From positions 1 to 64,000 of the forward strand of contig JAJKFH010003593.1 in NCBI GenBank assembly GCA_023333565.1: a stretch of 64,000 nt of DNA. The letters run 5' to 3'. The first letter of the stretch is position 1; each line of letters begins with the position of its first letter. This document shows positions 23,375-35,640 of the stretch, in pieces. The notes under the pieces are model-generated. The model did not search any database. It was not told where the DNA came from and saw only the letters and a list, made by a program, of their open reading frames with translations. The stretch is from Puffinus mauretanicus. Its lineage: Eukaryota > Chordata > Aves > Procellariiformes > Procellariidae. A program made the position numbers and the translations under genes.

Positions 23375-26040
23375 AAAAGTGCCCCACTATCCTGGGCATG
23401 CTTTTTGCTTCCTTTAATTGTATGTTTTCAAAGGTATTTATAAAAAAAATGGCAATGTGCTATAAGGAACATTATCTCTTCTGCAAGGCTCCTTTCTAGA
23501 TACCTGGCTGTGGATGTTCAACCTGTGAATCCTTTAGTCCTTAGCACACAATGGGGGACAAAAGAAGTTGGTAAATTATATGGCATCTATCTGATATAGA
23601 CACTTCATCCTCCTTCTGCTACACCAAGCTGATTGCTCTTTCCAACATTACAGAGAAAGAGAGAAGAAGTAGAGAGAAAACAAAGACGACTGCCACATCT
23701 CCAACTTTACTCCAGAAAGGTAATCAGCTGAGTGAAAGTACTCCTCCTCCAAGGAAATGTGGTAACTGAATTTCATCTTCTTCCCCTCCTCAAGACGGGT
23801 GGTCTTAATTGTTCATACCAAAAGAGCAAGTAAGAAAATTTTTTAATCAATTTAAGATGAGAAAGGGGATGGTGAGTGACAGCAGGCCAGACACATTACC
23901 TATCTCCAGTTTCTGAGAACTCTGCTGTAGCTGGGATCTATTCATTCACCTGGGATAGGCTGTTCTTAAGACCCACAATCAAACTCTCCAACTTGTTGGC
24001 TATTTAGATTACTTCCCAATCCTTTTGCAAAAGTTCCATACAGTTTACAGTTCCAACCTGATCTTTTATTTGGGATACGCTTGATTTGATTGTCTTCTAA
24101 TGCTTCTCCCGCACCTCCCTTCTCAATGCTGTGTTTTCTGCAGGATGAAAACGCCAACACAGATTTACAGAAAAAAAAACCCATATATAATCAAATGGGT
24201 TCTATCTCCCTAACTATGCTCTTTTTGAACAGCAGAAGGATATATCTTGTAGTTACCTAAGATAATGTGGTCAGTGTTGACCACAGTGTTGGTGAGGGTT
24301 TTTTCCCCTCAGCTGCTATGTTATGCTTGAAGAAAAACAATAGACACTCTGTCTTTTTAATATTACAATGGGCACCGAAGGGATGCCCTGGGAAGGCAGG
24401 TGACCTGCAGAATGATTTCTCTGTTAGAATTTAGTCCACACAGTGAAAAGATTGAGTAGCTCTGTCCTATGGATATATCAAAAATAGCAGACCTGCTTCC
24501 ACGCACTGCTGAGGTTGCCGTGATGCAACCTGCTTCTTTCATGCTTGAAAGTAGTTTTGAAGATATCTTGTGATGCCACAGCAGCACTTTTGTGGACTTT
24601 ACAATATGAGGTGGCTTACTAAATTTGAAGAAAAAGCAAGTATAAAAATTATGACCTTTAAATGCATACCACATAATGTCAGGAAGAAGGCTTTGACTCA
24701 GAATAGCCAACATGTCTACTCCTGGCTAGACATGAGCAACACAAAGTATCATGGAAATACCAGCTGCATGATGATAAAAGAATCACTTGCTAACAGGTCT
24801 ATCAAGAGTAATGCCAACCTTGCCTCCTTTTGTACACATCATCCTCCTCACAAGAAAGAATACAAGTTGAACATTCCCATACCTGGCACAAAAGAAAGGA
24901 GAGTGGAGCTGGGGATCCATAACTGAGGTTAAACATCAAACTCATCAAGGACATAGCAAGGGTACACCATCCCCGTTATGCTTATAAAGAAGGAGCAAGG
25001 CAATGCAGGGGGAGAGGAAGGGGACGGGGAAGCAAATAAATAAGGACAATGCACAATTTATGAAGACAAGAAGGTAGTAAGTGCTACTCACCCAGAGTGT
25101 AAATTGGTATTGATGTCACAACACAGCCCAGCCAAAAAATAATGATGATGATAATTTAGGGCTTGCACTATATCTCACTCAAGCCACAGTCCCATCCAAC
25201 AGCAACTCTCACCCTGCTGCTTTCTTCCCCTTCTCTATTCATTGGTGTCCTCTTAAATCAAATACACTCAATGTTGATTTGATTATATTTCCTTATTTTA
25301 TCATCCATCGCTCACTTTTCTACTCTCCTCACAAGTTCTCAGTGGGCATCTGAGTCATTTTCTGGTACCTGGCAGTACTCAGAGGAACAAGCCTGTCTTT
25401 AGGCCACAGGAATTGGAATCCTTATGCTGGTAAGGATTCATGCATCCTTCCCAGCCCTCATCTGTCATCCTTTAATATCGCCTGTTTTATGCTCCAGATA
25501 CTGGCTACCCAGTCCTGACTTCCCAGGTTTATAGCCCTGACTTACTTCCCTCCTGTAACATTTTACTGCTTGGTTATTGGCCCTTAGGGGCCTCATTTAC
25601 ACAAGTGCTGTTTTCGCTATAGTTAAGACTAATTCACTGGGTTACAGTTTGCTCTTACATCCTACATTCTGTTCAGTTCCCAGTCTCCTCTCTCCTGCAG
25701 GGAGGCAAAGGATTTTCTAATAGACAGGAGATATTTTTTGTTTTAAAAAAATTATGGGTATTAATCCCCTTTTGGGTGTTTCAAAGCCTGAATTAAATTC
25801 TCCCGCTCTGTATAGCATGATTCTGCCTCTTTCTCTTTGATGCACATGTGCCCTCTGGGCCCTTCATAAGGTCTGTGGGACCTTGAGAAGGAGACTTCAT
25901 CTGGGATCTGCTCTCCTCATCCAATTCAATGTTCTAGGGGAATGGCAGACCACAGTCCTGAGAAAGCCTTGGGAGCCAGATATGTCCTCTACTTGCACCT
26001 CCGGTCCAGCTGACAGTATTCTGTTCCTAGAACGTACATG
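23375..26040. other. Single-copy non-coding stretch
   Basis: No gene was recognised. Open frames at 24363-24713 (minus) and 24570-24926 (plus) overlap and have no domain. There is a short (GATGAT)n-like run at about 25141-25153. An AT-rich piece at about 25250-25310 contains AATCAAATACACTCAATG and TTGATTTGATTATATTTCC. No repeat family was recognised. Confidence 0.5.
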
Positions 26041-26045
26041 TGTGT

Positions 26046-26098
26046 GTTTTCTTTTTTTTTTCTTCTTTTTTTTTTTTAAATTTATTTTCATTTTCTCA
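26046..26098. repeat. Poly-T-rich low-complexity tract
   Basis: T runs of 9-12 bases are interrupted by CTTC and followed by AAATTTATTTTCATTTTC. There is no attached retrotransposon body, so I treat it as simple sequence. Confidence 0.85.
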
Positions 26099-26199
26099 TT
26101 AGGGAAGGAAATACTTCCCTTGTCATTTATGTTCATTTCTTCCCTAAAGCTTTATATGGTTACTCTATGACCATTAGATTTCTACCTTTCTAATATACA

Positions 26200-26420
26200 C
26201 ACATGTACAGATACAGGTAAGCATACACAAACAGATAATATATATTGGTGTGAGTATATGGCTCATTTCAATAAATCTCCCTAAACAAGGCTCATTTTCC
26301 AGTGCTGCTTGCTTTCACAGCTCCAACTCCAGCTGGGTCTGCGATTTATTTTGTTTATGGACCAGATTTCATATAAAAGCACAGCACAATCAATGCACTT
26401 CTCTACACTGACTAAGCCAA
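26200..26420. promoter_or_regulatory. Candidate conserved non-coding element
   Basis: AATATATATTGGTGTGAG, CATTTCAATAAATCTCCC, GCGATTTATTTTGTTTATGG and GCACAATCAATGCAC occur close together. Forkhead-like TGTTTAT, TAAA/ATTTA cores and a lack of simple repeats suggest regulatory sequence. No coding signal was seen. Confidence 0.3.
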
Positions 26421-26829
26421 AACCACAGGATCACCGACAGACAGACAGAGGACACCTGGTCGACCTATGTGTGGCCCCCCGGGCTGTATCTAATGTGCCT
26501 AAACCAGAGAAGACCGGTGGCACTATGGAGAACAGGTAGGTGTGATCCATGGAAGGTATACAGTGTGACCTGTCTGGGGCTGCATGCCCAAACAAGACTT
26601 AATTCAACTACCTAAGCAAATGAAAGAGAAACTCTAAATTTGAGTCACATTAGAACCTCCCACATGCCAGCGTCAAGAGACTGTTGAATTCTGTTTCAGT
26701 GAACTATTTAGCATCAGCTTAATTCCAAATAGCGTCATAACAATGTCAATTACAAGAAAAATGAAACATGAATTTGTAAATACCATCTTTTGCTGTTCTC
26801 TGTTACTTTTACAGGATCAAAAGATATTG

Positions 26830-26990
26830 CCAACATTTATTAGATTTCCCAACCTACTGCAAGAGATAAATAGATATTATCCCTATTTTTTTGATAGATA
26901 AACTGTAGCACAAAGAAATTAAATGAGTTGCCTAAGGTCATACAATGAACAGCTTAGGAACTGGATCACTGGACCCGTTCTTTTCTTCTA
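26830..26990 (-). mobile_element. MIR SINE remnant
   Basis: The plus strand reads TATTTTTTTGATAGATAAAC, then TGTAGCACAAAGAAATTAAA, GAGTTGCCTAAGGTCATAC and AACTGGATCACTGGACCCG. This is the reverse complement of the MIR core: GACCTTGGGCAAGT, CTCTGTGCCTCAGTTT and CATCTGTAAAATGGG. MIR is a tRNA-derived SINE inactive since early amniote time. The copy is diverged but collinear with about 120 bases of the consensus. The element's sense strand is minus. Confidence 0.8.
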
Positions 26991-27029
26991 ATTTCTGTGT
27001 TTCTAAACGTGAAACCCTCCGGGGGTTTG

Positions 27030-27125
27030 GCACACACTTGCAAATGATTTTCCAAAACTACCAGTATTGGCATAACTCCATTCCTATAGAAGCCAGTATG
27101 CTGTGAACAGAATTAGACCAGCTTA
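27030..27125 (-). repeat. Ancient amniote repeat fragment (ATTGACTTCAATGG type)
   Basis: Read on the minus strand: GGTCTAATTCTGTTCACAGC, then TTCTATAGGAATGGAGTTAT and GCCAATACTGGTA. This matches the recalled amniote repeat 'CAAATTCTG...TGACTTCAATGGAGTTA'. It follows the MIR remnant directly. Confidence 0.5.
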
Positions 27126-30100
27126 TTATCTTAAATGGCAACAAAGCTGAAGCACAAACTGCAGTTCAAAATCTCACCCAAATGCAGAATCAATAAATCT
27201 CCAGAGGAAATGACAACAGTAAAAAACAAACCAGCATCAACAAAAAAAGCAAAACTAAAACCAGAAATGAAAACACAATCACAAGAATTTAACGGCCGTA
27301 GAGGAGCAAGAGTTCAGTGTGTTACAGTATGGTTCTAATCTGTGATACAGGCTTCTGGCTACTATGGGATTGCACATAAATAATAATATCCCACAGCTGC
27401 AGTTTTTTTTCCTTAAACTGGCTTCTTTGGCAACAATGACCGCAACCAGATCCTCATCCCACACACCTTTCTTTTCTTTGAACCCCACATGCATCACACA
27501 CTCAGATGAAAAAAAGTATCCCTTTTTAATAACCAGGGATGTACCTAAAGTGCGACCTTGCAGCAGGCACATATATACTGTGTTCCCATGAGCCTCAAGA
27601 AGTGTGTGATTATATTTAGGTTTTGTTCTTCATGGTCTTTTCTCTTTCTCCAAGTGCCCAGCATCCCCTTTTCCACACTCAGAGATGTGCCGTGTGCTGC
27701 AATGTTTTCCCTTGATGGCTGATGGAGTTCCCCCACATATAGGTGGGAGGAAGGAAAAAAATCACAGCTCTGTTGCTGCACGTGTCTGCTTCCTGGCCTG
27801 GCATGACAACCCCAGCACCATTGCCAGGAATGCTCTTTGAAAGATAAGGGTGTGAGTGCTGCAGGATCCCCCTCAGACCCAGCTGCCAGCTGGTATAGGC
27901 AGTAAAGAACAACACATTATAAATTCCTGCAAACCTCACTTGTTTCAAGCCACAGAAATCACACCTGATGTATTTAGCAGTTAAAAATGAAGGAACCCAA
28001 AACTTGATGCATGTTTCTATTCACTGGGAAAAAATACAGCTCCAGCTTCATCAAAGCCCTGTCAGGTGGTCCAGCAACAAATACCTGAGGGGTTTGAAGA
28101 CTGAGATCCCAGCTCCAAAGTAGGCTCACCCTGCATAATACTGGTTTCAGGAAGAACCATGTCCTGCCATCCAACCCATCATTGGCAAGGGGCTGATGCA
28201 GACACATATATCACAAGTAGATGTGAAGGGCTATGTCCTCAGTCAGCATCCGAACCTGAATGTTTCCACAGATTACCACTGAAAAAGTGTAATATACTTC
28301 ACCATTCCCATATGTACTAAATACTGCACCGCACATTGCACAATGCTGTAGAGGCTTGGACTGATAAAACTGACTATCCCTCCCCTCAGTGAGCTCGGCT
28401 CACTGACTCCAACAGACCTATTTATATGAACAATAATTACTTCTCTGAATAAGGGATTAAATCTCCAGCTATTAGACTCTAAAGTAAAAGCCCAAATGAC
28501 AGACACTAATCTCTTCAGGGTATAAAAGTAGTTTTTAGATGGTACATTAACTGGCTGTGTAGTTTTATCCAGAGAGTCCCCGTTCCATAATCAGAGTGTT
28601 TACGTCCTATATACTACCAGATCCCAAACCAACATCTGCAGTGCGTGCGTTAGCAGCAGTTTACCATTGTGCTTCTCTGCAAATCCTGACATTGGCAGCA
28701 TTCCCTAACTCCTTCCAATTCATGTGGAGCAGAAGGGGGGACTGCAGTAGATTCCTGAATGTGCATGCAGTGCTTGCTTTGTAGTAGACATGTAATTAAT
28801 ACACTTAATTTTCTAAAATGTATATTCAGACATAGAGAAGAGTTGGTCAAGGTTTAAGGTGGCTAATAACTCTCTCCAGCATGAAGACTCTAGGGAGGTC
28901 TGGAGACAAGTATTCTAAGGACAGCATATACGTTGGAGATGACATCCTAGGTGGTTTTCAGGGCTACAGATATAGATGTGTGGACTTAGTGGTGGTGAAA
29001 AAGCACTTTCTGCAAGCTTAGTAATATTTTATGTCACCCCACTCATTTGGAGGGAAAATGACCCAAAGTTCCAGCATTCCCATTTCCAAAGAGAGAGTCT
29101 GAATCCCGAGTGTTGCATACCTCACTTCTGTTGATCCCATCGAGCACCAGCAATGTAGAGGAGCTTTGCTCTGCAAGTTTTTTGTGCTCCAGGCAGGAGT
29201 TTTCACTCACCGTGTTCAGTGAACCTAGAATAATAAAGGGAAAACTTAAATAAAAAGTTCCTTGGAGGCAATTGCTGAAGAGCAGTTACTAAATGGGAAA
29301 ATGGGCAAAGGTCCTCCCAAGTTTCCAATATAATCCCACTTCTAGCTAGGGCAACAAGGCCTCAACTGGAATGTCATGGCAAAATGAATGTTAAGGAAGA
29401 ATGTTAAGAGGAAGGAGCTCTGCAATGTGTTAGAGGAGAGGATGACTGGTGGCTGAAAGTGCAAAGAGATGCAAAACACAGAGACCTTAGTTGGTCTGAA
29501 AGCAGCAACTGAAAATGGAAAGGGAGGGAGAACTGAACTCTGGGTCAGCACTGCTGGAGTAATTCTTCTAGCCACCACTATATGACCTCCCTAAAAACCA
29601 CTTGAATAACAGCATGGGGATGAGGAAAAAGGTAAAACACTTTCAATGTTTGTGCATAAACTGACATTGCATGTGCATGAAGGCTTATTGAACAAAAATC
29701 CAGTTCAGTCTTGAGTCCCAGCCAGTGCCCCTGCTTCCCTTCTCCTCACCAAACCTAGTGAAAAAGAAAAAGAATTGGCTAAATAGTAGGGTCTCCCTAG
29801 TTTCCTTGGGTTCCCTTGACTTCTGTTCCCTCATCTTGTAAGAGGGATTGTGTTGAGAAGGCTTAATTGGATCTCAGAAGCTCAGCTATCTCCAGAGCAA
29901 GTCCTTAGGACAGAAAAGTCTGAACTCCCACACCATACACCACTGGTGGCTTGGACTTGCAGGGCTTATAGTTTTGGTGGTAATATTCAAGGTCTGTTTT
30001 GCAAACTGCTAAGTGGTCACAATCTCATGGACTTCCAACAGTTGTTGCTGTTCCTCCGGTTTCTAAGTAGATGATGACGGGTGGAATCAAAGTAGCAGGC

Positions 30101-31090
30101 CCACACAGGAGGGGGTGAAAGGACGGAAAGGAGAATCAAGAGAAAGGAACCATTCCTTCTCAGAAACACTTCTTTTACCCCTTACGTATCGGCAGAACTC
30201 CCTCACCTCTCTACTAACATACCATAATATGTCATCAGGCTGAAACAAAGGCTGCATTCTTCCATGAAACATTGACCCAGGGCTGGAGACTGCATAGGCC
30301 AGAATTTAGGGCAGATCTGCTCCAAGATTCATGTGTCCTAGCCATGTTCCCCCAATACTGTTATAATGAGAAATAAAATTATAAAAACAGCTCTTCCTTC
30401 ATCATAGGCTGACAAATTCTCATCCAAAGGTCCTTGAAATTGGTATAAAGACTTCTACCGACTACAGTAAGATAAAGGCCACTCCAGCCTTTCTTCCAGA
30501 GGATCTAAAAACTAGCAGCCATGCCCTAATCCAAGATGTTCTCTGATCATTCCATTCTCTAGTAACTAACAACCCTGACACCAAAATCTTGCCATTTTCC
30601 CCAATAAACCTGAGTAGTATTTATTCACATTGCATATACTCCAAGGGGTTAAAAGCCATTTTGTTCTGAATCCATTCTGTGTGACTCAATTTCTAAAGCA
30701 CTAAATTGTAAGCCATAAACCCATGTCATTATTTACTTTCTTAAAGATAACGTGGAGCCAGCTTCTCCCATTTCATGTCTCTCTCCATTTTGCTGCCTTT
30801 TGGAGGCATTCTTTGTGACTGCTGCATGGCTCAGTAATTCCCAAGTCAGTGCATATATGGAAAATCCCTGTCAAACAATGGCCCAGGAGAGGGAAGGAGG
30901 AAAGCTCCATTCACCACCAGACTTGGTTCTCTCATAGCCCTCCCCTTCCCCATACCCAGTTGCCTCCTTGTTTTGTGTACAGACCAGCAGAAGCAGTCAC
31001 GCTCCACACCCATTTGGGGGGAAAAGAAAGGGGGAGCGGCATGTGGCAGAGGGAGTGGGGAGGGGGTCACAGGGGAACAGAATGAACTTG
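27126..31090. other. Single-copy non-coding stretch
   Basis: No supported gene. A 67-codon plus frame at 27135-27338 starts with ATG in a fair Kozak context (A at -3, G at +4) and is Lys/Thr-rich. It coincides with an A-rich, T-poor stretch at 27135-27290, so composition explains it. Other frames overlap on both strands. No repeat family or RNA gene was recognised over these 4 kb. Confidence 0.45.
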
Positions 31091-31099
31091 TTCTCAGAG

Positions 31100-31340
31100 A
31101 ACCATGGCGTCCAGACTGGCGGGTTTCTTTTATCCTGTTTCAGTTCAGTAAAAGCCTCAATTAACTCCACATTAATTATTAAATCAGAACAATGCATCTT
31201 TGGGTTCCAACAGCTAAATTCTGTTACTGCTGTTTCTTTGGGGAGCTTGGCTAGTTTTACAACTGAGGACATAAATATCTTTCTTCAAGCAGTTCCTGGG
31301 CTGTTGTTTTTATTTTCCTCTCTGTAGGAGCATTTTTAAT
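31100..31340. promoter_or_regulatory. Candidate conserved non-coding element
   Basis: CCTCAATTAACTCCACATTA continues into ATTATTAAATCAG, GAACAATGCATC and TTTGGGTTCCAACAGC. TAAT cores, a SOX-like ACAATG and ATGCAT sit in a non-repetitive AT-rich block. Inference from composition only. Confidence 0.35.
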
Positions 31341-32449
31341 CACAGTATCTCATGTATGCATGGAGGGAAACATTTCTGGGCCTGTTGCACCTTGAAAACT
31401 TTTTACATCTAACACATACAGCTCTTCCAGGCTCCAACAGGTGCTAGCAACACAGCCATGCGATTTCACCCCCCAAGAAAGCTTTCAAATCAAGGCTCTC
31501 CATAAAGATCAGGAAGCTGGAAGCATTCGCACAGCCCCTCTAAGAGGGGCTGCTTCCTTGTAAAATGGAGTGCTGGGTTTCCAGGTACACATTATTCTTT
31601 AATTCTACAACTGCTTCCCGCCCTTCTCTTCCATGGATGACCCTAGGAATTCTACCAAATAAGGCCGTCTAGAAATATTTGCCTTTTTTGCCAGACACAC
31701 ACACTTACAGGATGTTCTTCCGTTCTTAGTTGTTCACTGATGTATCAGTCTCACTGAGCAGAGCCAACCATCCCCATACATACCCTGCTCATACCATCAT
31801 TATCCCTTTTCTTGGCACAGGATAGGACCGAAGATAGCTGCTCTCCATGCATTTGACCAGTTTGTCAAGGACCCCCACAGGGAGAGAAAAAAAGGAGATA
31901 ACACATTCTAAATGTGGCCATTCAAAGCTTCTCTCCTGCCCTTCAACTTTGCACACCACCTTGAAGTACTAACTCAGTGCAATGCTAGAAATCTCTAGGC
32001 ACTCATCTTAGCTCAGGCCTCTTCAAAATGTTTTCGCCCTTCCAGCCCTAACCTTTCTAACTTCCCCAGTATATTTTCAGACTCTTGCTCTTATAGGTGA
32101 GTCTGATCATACTTTCTGCTTTCTTGCCCCAGAATATTTTGGAGACAAATGGCTTTCCTAAAGTCTCCTGAAGAGTCTCTGCCTTCCACCCATGAAGTTC
32201 TAGGACTTCCCGAGGAATGAACAGCTCTAGCACTGCAAAGTGCTTTTATTTCTTATGTGCATTTAATGTCTTTGGGAAAGAGCCAACCTGATAGAATTGA
32301 ATGCAAAGGCTTTATGGCTACAAAATGAGTGCAGCAAGGCCTGGCAGAACATCTGCACATTGTCTGAACTGGAAGGAACAGACCCATGGGTCAGAGGGCC
32401 TTCATTTCCCAAACAGGGAAGTCTCCAGCTTCATAGATAAAGAGAGAAA
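31341..32449. other. Single-copy non-coding stretch
   Basis: No gene or repeat family was recognised. A short CA run lies at about 31695-31705. Confidence 0.45.
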
Positions 32450-32820
32450 CCCATCTCTCTCCTCCCACCCTTTTCTTCCTCTGCCAATTCCCTCCCTCTC
32501 TTTCCCCTGTTGTGAGCTTTTGCTGCTCTACTCATTGTGTGCAGAATGAATGAAAGTGATTAGAAGCCCCTTGGGCCGTATTCACAGCTGGAAAGAGGAG
32601 GAACAACTCCACAGGCTTCTTGTCAGTTGTATGGGGCCCCTAGTCTCTCAAGCACCTTGTCCCAGACAGAGAGGAGTAGCAGGAGAGAAGAGAGCGAGGC
32701 CACCAGCACCACACTACAGCACAGGTCAGAGAACAAGGAAATACAGCAGAAGTGGAGAGAAGGAACAGGAGATACATGAAGGGAGAGAGATGAAGCAGGG
32801 AAAAGAGGGTCTCAGCTGAG
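32450..32820. repeat. Pyrimidine tract followed by purine tract
   Basis: From about 32450 to 32515 the plus strand is nearly all C and T (CTCTCCTCCCACCC, CCCTCCCTCTCTTTCCCC). From about 32660 to 32815 it is largely A and G (GGAGAGAAGAGAGCGAGG, GGGAGAGAGATGAAGCAGGG). Such opposed tracts can pair or form triplex DNA. Frames across them are compositional. Confidence 0.6.
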
Positions 32821-34079
32821 ATCAACTTTCTCATTTACACTGCCCTTCCTCTTTTACCTCTTTGGCCAAGAGGAAGAGGGATTAAGGGTGTTCTCCACTC
32901 TTGCTCCTCCCAGACAGCATAAAATCATTGGGCATAAGGTAATGGTTTCAAATCTACACTGAGCTGAGCTGAGATACTATATGAAATAAATTGATAAGAA
33001 GGGAAGGAAAAAAATGGTGTCCAATATGTACCATGATGGGGAAAGCTTTGGTGCTGGGCACAGAATGAAACTCCTCACTATAATAATAGAAAACTGGGGG
33101 ACTGTGTGTATTAAAAAAAAAAGTATAGAAAAATAGACATAAGCAGATAACTAAATGAAACAGGCAGCTCTGAGCAGGCAGCTAGTCAGTCAGCCATCTT
33201 TTCTGCCTCCCTTCACTGCTTGGATTTCTGTTTCTGCTCAGACTGGGGGAGTTGGCAAAACTTCATGCTTGACCTGCAGTACCACTGACAACATGTGATT
33301 TGTTTTGCCTCTGTTGGAAAAGGCTGCAATATTTGCTGTAGCAAACTTACTGTCTGTCAGCCCACATGTCCTTCAGTGATGCCATTGACCACAGCTCTCC
33401 AGTTCTTTTGGCAGAAATGACGAGGGGGAGGGAAAACCTAGAGTAAATACATTTGTATTAGAGAAGCTGCTTCCACATGTCTTTTAAAAAAATCAGAATG
33501 ATCTAGAAGGGGATCAGCAGTGAGTATTTTCTTCTAATCCTGCAAATGTTTCAAGATACTCTACACATTGTTGCCTGCATGCATGACTGTGTGAGAGCTG
33601 TGCATTTGCCATCAGTGCACATCATGCTCAGAACCTTTCTGATCTTGCAATTTTCAGGTGTAAAGTTATCCTGTGAGGCTGCTCCCTGGGTGCTGAGAAC
33701 ACAACCCTCTTGCTCAGAATAGAAATATCTCTACAGCCAGATCTGAATTTCTAGGAGTACCTGTCTCAAAGATATGCCTGAAAGACACTACTCGGGGCTC
33801 TGGGTCACATAAGAAAGAAAGGCAGACAAGAAGGCACGCTGTGGGAAGGATGTTTGGCGACTGTGTGAACTGTGTGGCACAACCACTCACAAAAATGAGG
33901 CACTGGACAGTGCTGCAAGAAGCATGAATTCAATCCCTTTTTGCTACACACTCCCCTGTGTATCCCTTTGGCAAGTTCCACATTGTCTGATAGAAATCAA
34001 GCTGTTCATCCCTGTGCTGCAGTTCTACATTTGCAAAATCCACCTTTCAAAGAGTTTTTAAGATCTTGGATGAAAGCTG
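32821..34079. other. Single-copy non-coding stretch
   Basis: No gene or repeat family was recognised. Poly-A of 11 bases begins near 33113. The remainder is unremarkable. Confidence 0.5.
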
Positions 34080-34545
34080 CTATTATGCCTTACAATTAAT
34101 TAGGTAATCATTATTATTTATTATCGTGGGAGTTTCTGGAGAAGTTGTATGAAAGCAGAATAGCAAGCTTGACCTTATGTACTCACATCTCAGTCTAATT
34201 CAATATTCTTTATCATACATACCTTTGCTGCAAAATTCCTCAGGGTAGGGGCTTGTTTGTTTTGCAGGAAGTTTGCAACACTTCAAAATGCTGTGAAATT
34301 AATTAATAAAATTATCACTATCAATCATGATAAATACCAGCAAAGCTGCCTGCCTATGGTAGCAAAATCCATATATTTATTGCCAATTTGGAAGGGATTA
34401 TCAGTGGCAAGTGGAAAAGTCTCTCTAAAATGTTTAACTATGGCTTATTTTAATGCCCAGCTCCATTTGCATTTATGGAAGACAGATTTACGGAACAGAA
34501 TTCTGAAATTTACACAGTTAAATAACATAGGCAAATAGAAGAAAA
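34080..34545. promoter_or_regulatory. Strong candidate conserved non-coding element
   Basis: This AT-rich block has TTACAATTAATTAGGTAATC, ATTATTATTTATTATCG, GAAATTAATTAATAAAATT, ATCAATCATGATAAATACC, CCATTTGCATTTATGG (octamer-like) and CAGTTAAATAACATAGG. TAAT cores are extremely dense, with POU and HOX/PBX-like (TCAATCATGAT) motifs. There are no simple repeats. An open frame of 93 codons runs from 34257 to 34538 behind an acceptor-like TTTGTTTTGCAG ending at 34267. An open run this long is mildly unusual in AT-rich DNA, but the peptide is not recognisable. I favour an enhancer over an exon. Confidence 0.45.
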
Positions 34546-34639
34546 ATTAAGGGCAAGGACAAAGAAGCAGCCTGATAAGGCTTGTCTGACTGAGAGAAGT
34601 CCACACATTCACCCTGGAAAGTGGAAAATGTCCAATATA

Positions 34640-34745
34640 GAGCCCCATGATGCTCCTGCTTACACTAGATTTATGTCAGCGGAAATCCTCTGACACCGGT
34701 TGAATCGCTCTTCCACACCAGCATGACAGCAGAATCAGGGCCAGG
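34640..34745 (+). repeat. Ancient amniote repeat fragment
   Basis: CTTACACTAGATTTATGTCA and CCACACCAGCATGACAGCAG followed by AATCAGGGCCAGGTTC match the recalled 'TTTACACCAGTGTAACTGAG...CAGAATTTGGCCC' amniote repeat. The copy is diverged. Confidence 0.5.
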
Positions 34746-35494
34746 TTCTCTGTAGGGGAAAAGAAAAAAGAAACAATGTGAACAGTTTTTATTTGTATCT
34801 GTGCCTCGCACTCTGCCCCATTTAAAGCAAGGCAGCGTAGAACTATTTCTCCCTTCTGTTAACAGGGTCTAATAGGAGCAGTAAGAACTGTTCACAGCTA
34901 CATCCTTCATCTGAGCACCTCATAGCACAGACATTTCTCAATCAAACATCACACTATTCATTCCTGTAAGGCACATATGGATGTCTATCCCCACTCTAAG
35001 GTGCACAAACAGAGACCCATGGGGAGTTGGTAGAGAAGCTGGGATTACAGTCAAGAAACTCTAAATTCATAGGCCCTTGGTAGAACTTGCAGATGACACT
35101 CATTTTTACGCCAGATAAAACACACTGTTTGCTAAGCAAAGAAGAGATATGCTTTGCTGCCAAGTGTGAAAATCACTGTGCAGCCATAGGATCAAGGCAT
35201 AAAACCACTGTCCCTAAGGCCAGTCAGGTTGGTCATTTTGGTTCATGGATTTACAGCACACCCAAGCACAAAAGGGAACAACCTCCGGCAGACTGGAGAC
35301 AACAGGGAAACTCGCACAGTGGGCCCGATCCAGAACTGCCTGATGACAAAGGAACCATTTCACTAATCCCTGTACATTTCTACAGGCTTCATCCCCCAGA
35401 GAATGCCAGCAAGATGCTAGCAGAACCCACCAGAAATGGACCTGTGGGTGCAAGTAAAAGATCCTGCTATCTTATCCCGGTCCAGGAATCCACT
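34746..35494. other. Single-copy non-coding stretch
   Basis: A 138-codon plus frame at 35087-35503 starts with TTG-type context and has an overlapping 79-codon minus frame. No domain, splice context or codon pattern supports it. No repeats were recognised. Confidence 0.45.
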
Positions 35495-35640
35495 TTCACA
35501 TGATTAATTATTTGTACCGTTAAGCAAACATGAGTGCTTTTAGTGCAGACTGAAGAAGAGCTGCTCCTAATCAAAAGCAGCCAGCTTGTTTATTTCTATT
35601 TTTTTCCCCATTGTCTATTTTGGTGTTTATAAAAACCCAA
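35495..35640. promoter_or_regulatory. Candidate conserved non-coding element
   Basis: CATGATTAATTATTTGTACC, GTTAAGCAAACATGAG and CCTAATCAAAAGCAGCC lie close together, followed by TTGTTTATTTC (forkhead-like). Non-repetitive, TAAT-rich, enhancer-like. Conservation was not tested. Confidence 0.35.

Noticed and set aside
27135..27338. 67-codon Lys-rich frame with fair Kozak context
   Set aside because: It coincides with an A-rich, T-poor stretch that explains both openness and Lys/Thr content.
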